From an uncultured Pseudomonadota bacterium (GTDB lineage: Bacteria; Myxococcota_A; UBA796; GCA-2862545), in NCBI GenBank assembly GCA_937891875.1, contig CALATR010001181.1:1-8789 (forward strand): a stretch of 8,789 nt of DNA. Reading direction: 5' to 3'. A program made the position numbers and the translations under genes. Shown piece after piece: positions 7,235 to 8,789 of this stretch (position 1 is its first letter; each line of letters starts with the position of its first letter). The notes beneath the pieces were generated by a model that did no database searches, was not told the origin of the DNA, and saw only the letters and a list, made by a program, of their open reading frames with translations.

Positions 7235-7551
7235 AGCGCCCCCACGAGTCGCTGGAGGTCTGCAAGGGCCTCGGGAGCGACGCAGTAGCAGCGGCGGGGG
7301 CCATCGACCTCACCCTGGATGAGGCCCGCGTCCCGGAGGTGCTTGAGGTGCTGGCTGACCGTGGACGCCGCGATGGGGAGCTGATCGGCGATCTCACCGG
7401 CGAAGCAGGCCTGCTGGGAGAGGAGGAACCGCAGGATGTACACACGGTGGGGATGCCCCAGCGCCTTGCAGTAGGCGGCGAGTCGGGCGTCCTGCTCGGG
7501 GCGGTGCTGGAAGTCGGCGGGGGCGACGACGCAGCAGTTGTCGGTCTCCAT
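7231..7551 (-). CDS. arsR: ArsR/SmtB-family arsenite-responsive repressor
   Basis: This 106-residue winged-helix dimeric repressor should be released from DNA by As(III) or Sb(III). The recognition region is IAASTVSQHLKHLRDAGLI (60-78), preceded by ALGHPHRVYILRFLL (30-44), both typical of ArsR. The ELCVCDL metal motif of E. coli ArsR is absent. Cysteines are instead at 6 and 7 (NCCV), 28, 49 (QQACFAGE), 88 and 90 (RCYC). A CC pair near the N terminus plus one central cysteine resembles the site of Corynebacterium glutamicum ArsR (C15, C16, C55). The ATG is preceded by AAGGAGG (7562-7556) at 4 nt. It is first in the operon and probably autoregulated through the dyad just upstream. Confidence 0.92.
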   Translation of the reverse strand: METDNCCVVAPADFQHRPEQDARLAAYCKALGHPHRVYILRFLLSQQACFAGEIADQLPIAASTVSQHLKHLRDAGLIQGEVDGPRRCYCVAPEALADLQRLVGAL

Positions 7552-7561
7552 GAGGCCTCCT

Positions 7562-7586
7562 TTTCGGTGTTCGGCGAATAACGAAA
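7562..7586 (-). promoter_or_regulatory. Putative ArsR operator (25-bp inverted repeat)
   Basis: TTTCGGTGTTCG (7562-7573) and CGAATAACGAAA (7575-7586) form an imperfect inverted repeat matching at 10 of 12 positions around one central base. It lies immediately upstream of the arsR Shine-Dalgarno and covers the proposed -10 box. This is the position and size expected for an ArsR dimer operator. Protein binding is inferred. Confidence 0.65.
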
Positions 7587-7603
7587 TGGATGAGGCTTGT
7601 CCA
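7575..7603 (-). promoter_or_regulatory. Putative ars operon promoter
   Basis: Read on the - strand, TGGACA (7603-7598) is a good -35 candidate, followed by a 17-bp spacer and TATTCG (7580-7575) as a weak -10. The -10 lies inside the dyad at 7562-7586, so a bound repressor would block polymerase. The -10 matches the sigma-70 consensus at only three positions, so the call is tentative. Confidence 0.45.
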
Positions 7604-7631
7604 TCTGTCGATGACTCGTCTCGCGCGTCGT

Positions 7632-8789
7632 TCAGGCTGCGCTCGACTGCATCGCCGCCGAGATCGCCGCACTGAACGCATCGATCAGCGCCTTGTCCTT
7701 CTCGGCATCCACCTCGGTCTCCACAACCTCCCCCGGCCCGTCGACCCGCTCCAGCAGCCGGGCCTCGACCCGCCGCCCGCGCTTCCGTCCGTCCGCCAGG
7801 AACGTTACCTTGTCCGTCGGCCCGTGGTCCGGCGCCGGTACCCGGGACACCTGGCCGTGCGTTCCCTTGAACACCACCCGGTCACCGACCTCGAAGGTTG
7901 CCCATCCCTCCGGCGTCAGCGCCTCAATCAACTTGCCCTCGACGTAGGCGATGCGGTCGTAGATCCGGGTCGCCTTCGACGCCGACAGCGTCGCCGCCTG
8001 CTTCCCCGCCTCGGCCAGGAGCTCGCGCACGACGTGGTGGTGCCCCTCGCCGACGCGCGTGCTCGCCTCGGTGATCAGCCGCCGCGCGTAGGTGTACGCG
8101 CTCTCGGTGGCCTTGCGGGGCATCCGCTCGAGCCCGGTGTCCCGGGTGGGCGCGGCGACTGGCTCGTCCCTCCGCCGCGACGTGAGCGTGGTCTGGCCGG
8201 CCGCACAGCTCCGCGCGGCCTTCGCCGCCGCCAGCGCCACCCGCTCACCGATGCGCCGCAGGGTCTTCAGCGCGTCCCAGCTCTGGCCCCGCACGATGCG
8301 GGCGCGGGCCTCCTCGTAGGCGTCCGCAGCACGACGCACGGCCTCGAGGGCCTCGTCGCGCTCCGGGCCCCCGCACTTCGGCGAGTCCGCCATCGCGGTC
8401 GCGTACCGGATCAGCCGACGGGCGCGCTCCATGACGGCGGGCGTGCTCGTGAGCGTGGTGCGCAGGAGCTCGATCTGGCGCCGGGCCTCCGCGTAGACGT
8501 CCGGGTCCGGCTCGTCGTCGTGCACGGTCTCGCAGGTCCGGAGGTCCTTCTTGAGCAGCAGCAGGAACTCGCCGACCGGGTAGCTGACGGTCCTGCCGTA
8601 GTCCTCGATGGCCTCGGCGAGCCCCTGGAACCCGTTGTCGTCGAACCACTCGGCGATCTGGGCGACCGGGGTGGTCTCCTCCCAGATCCACGACCGCCCC
8701 GACAGCTCGGCCAGGGCGTCGCCCTCGCGCGCCACGGACTCGGCCATCTGGCCCAGGTCGGCCGCGGTGGTCGGCGGGGCGACGGCGTC
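7632..8789 (-). CDS. Unrecognised charged helical protein with a KOW/SH3-like segment, probably 5' partial
   Basis: I do not recognise the family. The frame ends at a TGA (7634-7632) and stays open to the window edge. The first ATG (8747) has no clear ribosome site, and the 14 codons before it (DAVAPPTTAADLGQ) look coding, so the true start is probably outside. Numbered from that ATG (371 residues), the protein is mostly helical and rich in Ala, Arg and Glu, suggesting helical bundles at about 80-275. A small beta-rich segment at 283-335 (TFEVGDRVVFKGTHGQVSRV and following) resembles a KOW/SH3 fold used for nucleic-acid or protein contacts. There is no signal peptide or membrane segment. It reads towards arsR, ending 80 bp before it, and looks unrelated to metals. 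Confidence 0.65.
   Translation of the reverse strand, partial: DAVAPPTTAADLGQMAESVAREGDALAELSGRSWIWEETTPVAQIAEWFDDNGFQGLAEAIEDYGRTVSYPVGEFLLLLKKDLRTCETVHDDEPDPDVYAEARRQIELLRTTLTSTPAVMERARRLIRYATAMADSPKCGGPERDEALEAVRRAADAYEEARARIVRGQSWDALKTLRRIGERVALAAAKAARSCAAGQTTLTSRRRDEPVAAPTRDTGLERMPRKATESAYTYARRLITEASTRVGEGHHHVVRELLAEAGKQAATLSASKATRIYDRIAYVEGKLIEALTPEGWATFEVGDRVVFKGTHGQVSRVPAPDHGPTDKVTFLADGRKRGRRVEARLLERVDGPGEVVETEVDAEKDKALIDAFSAAISAAMQSSAA

Overview
The window is a compact heavy-metal resistance island in very GC-rich DNA with strongly GC-biased third codon positions. It holds two complete convergent operons, mercury and arsenic, flanked by two leftward genes that both run off the window. 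A MerT/MerP uptake system, a Pro/Thr-rich exported lipoprotein and an Acr3-type ars operon suggest a high-GC Gram-negative bacterium. A myxobacterium or related deltaproteobacterium is my guess, but no marker here proves it. No transposase, integrase, tRNA, rRNA or CRISPR array was seen.

Layout. Positions 1-53 (-) hold the first codons of an unidentified gene. Positions 159-190 hold a MerR-type promoter with a 20-bp spacer and an internal dyad. It drives merR (211-627), merT (617-1006), merP (1020-1379) and merA (1376-2788), all on the + strand, with overlaps or very short gaps. On the - strand, an ArsR promoter/operator (7562-7603) precedes arsR (7551-7231), an OsmC-family gene (7234-6818), acr3 (6825-5773), an arsC-VOC fusion (5764-4898), a lipoprotein gene (4898-4146), arsH (4144-3422) and an mntP-like gene (3348-2836). 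Most junctions are GTGA or TGATG overlaps or gaps of a few bases, which implies one translationally coupled transcript. The far right (7632-8789, -) is an unrecognised protein with a KOW/SH3-like segment, probably cut at its N terminus by the window edge.

How it works. In the mer half, MerR senses Hg(II), MerP and MerT capture and import it, and MerA reduces it to Hg(0). In the ars half, ArsR senses As(III), ArsC reduces arsenate to arsenite and Acr3 exports it. ArsH probably handles organoarsenicals or redox stress, OsmC removes peroxides, and MntP may export a divalent cation. The most unusual member is the coupled lipoprotein. Its C-terminal half carries an H-x-H-(10)-H motif and surroundings closely resembling the zinc site of acetolactate decarboxylase. 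As an exported ALDC-like protein inside an arsenic operon, it is the best candidate here for an undescribed function.
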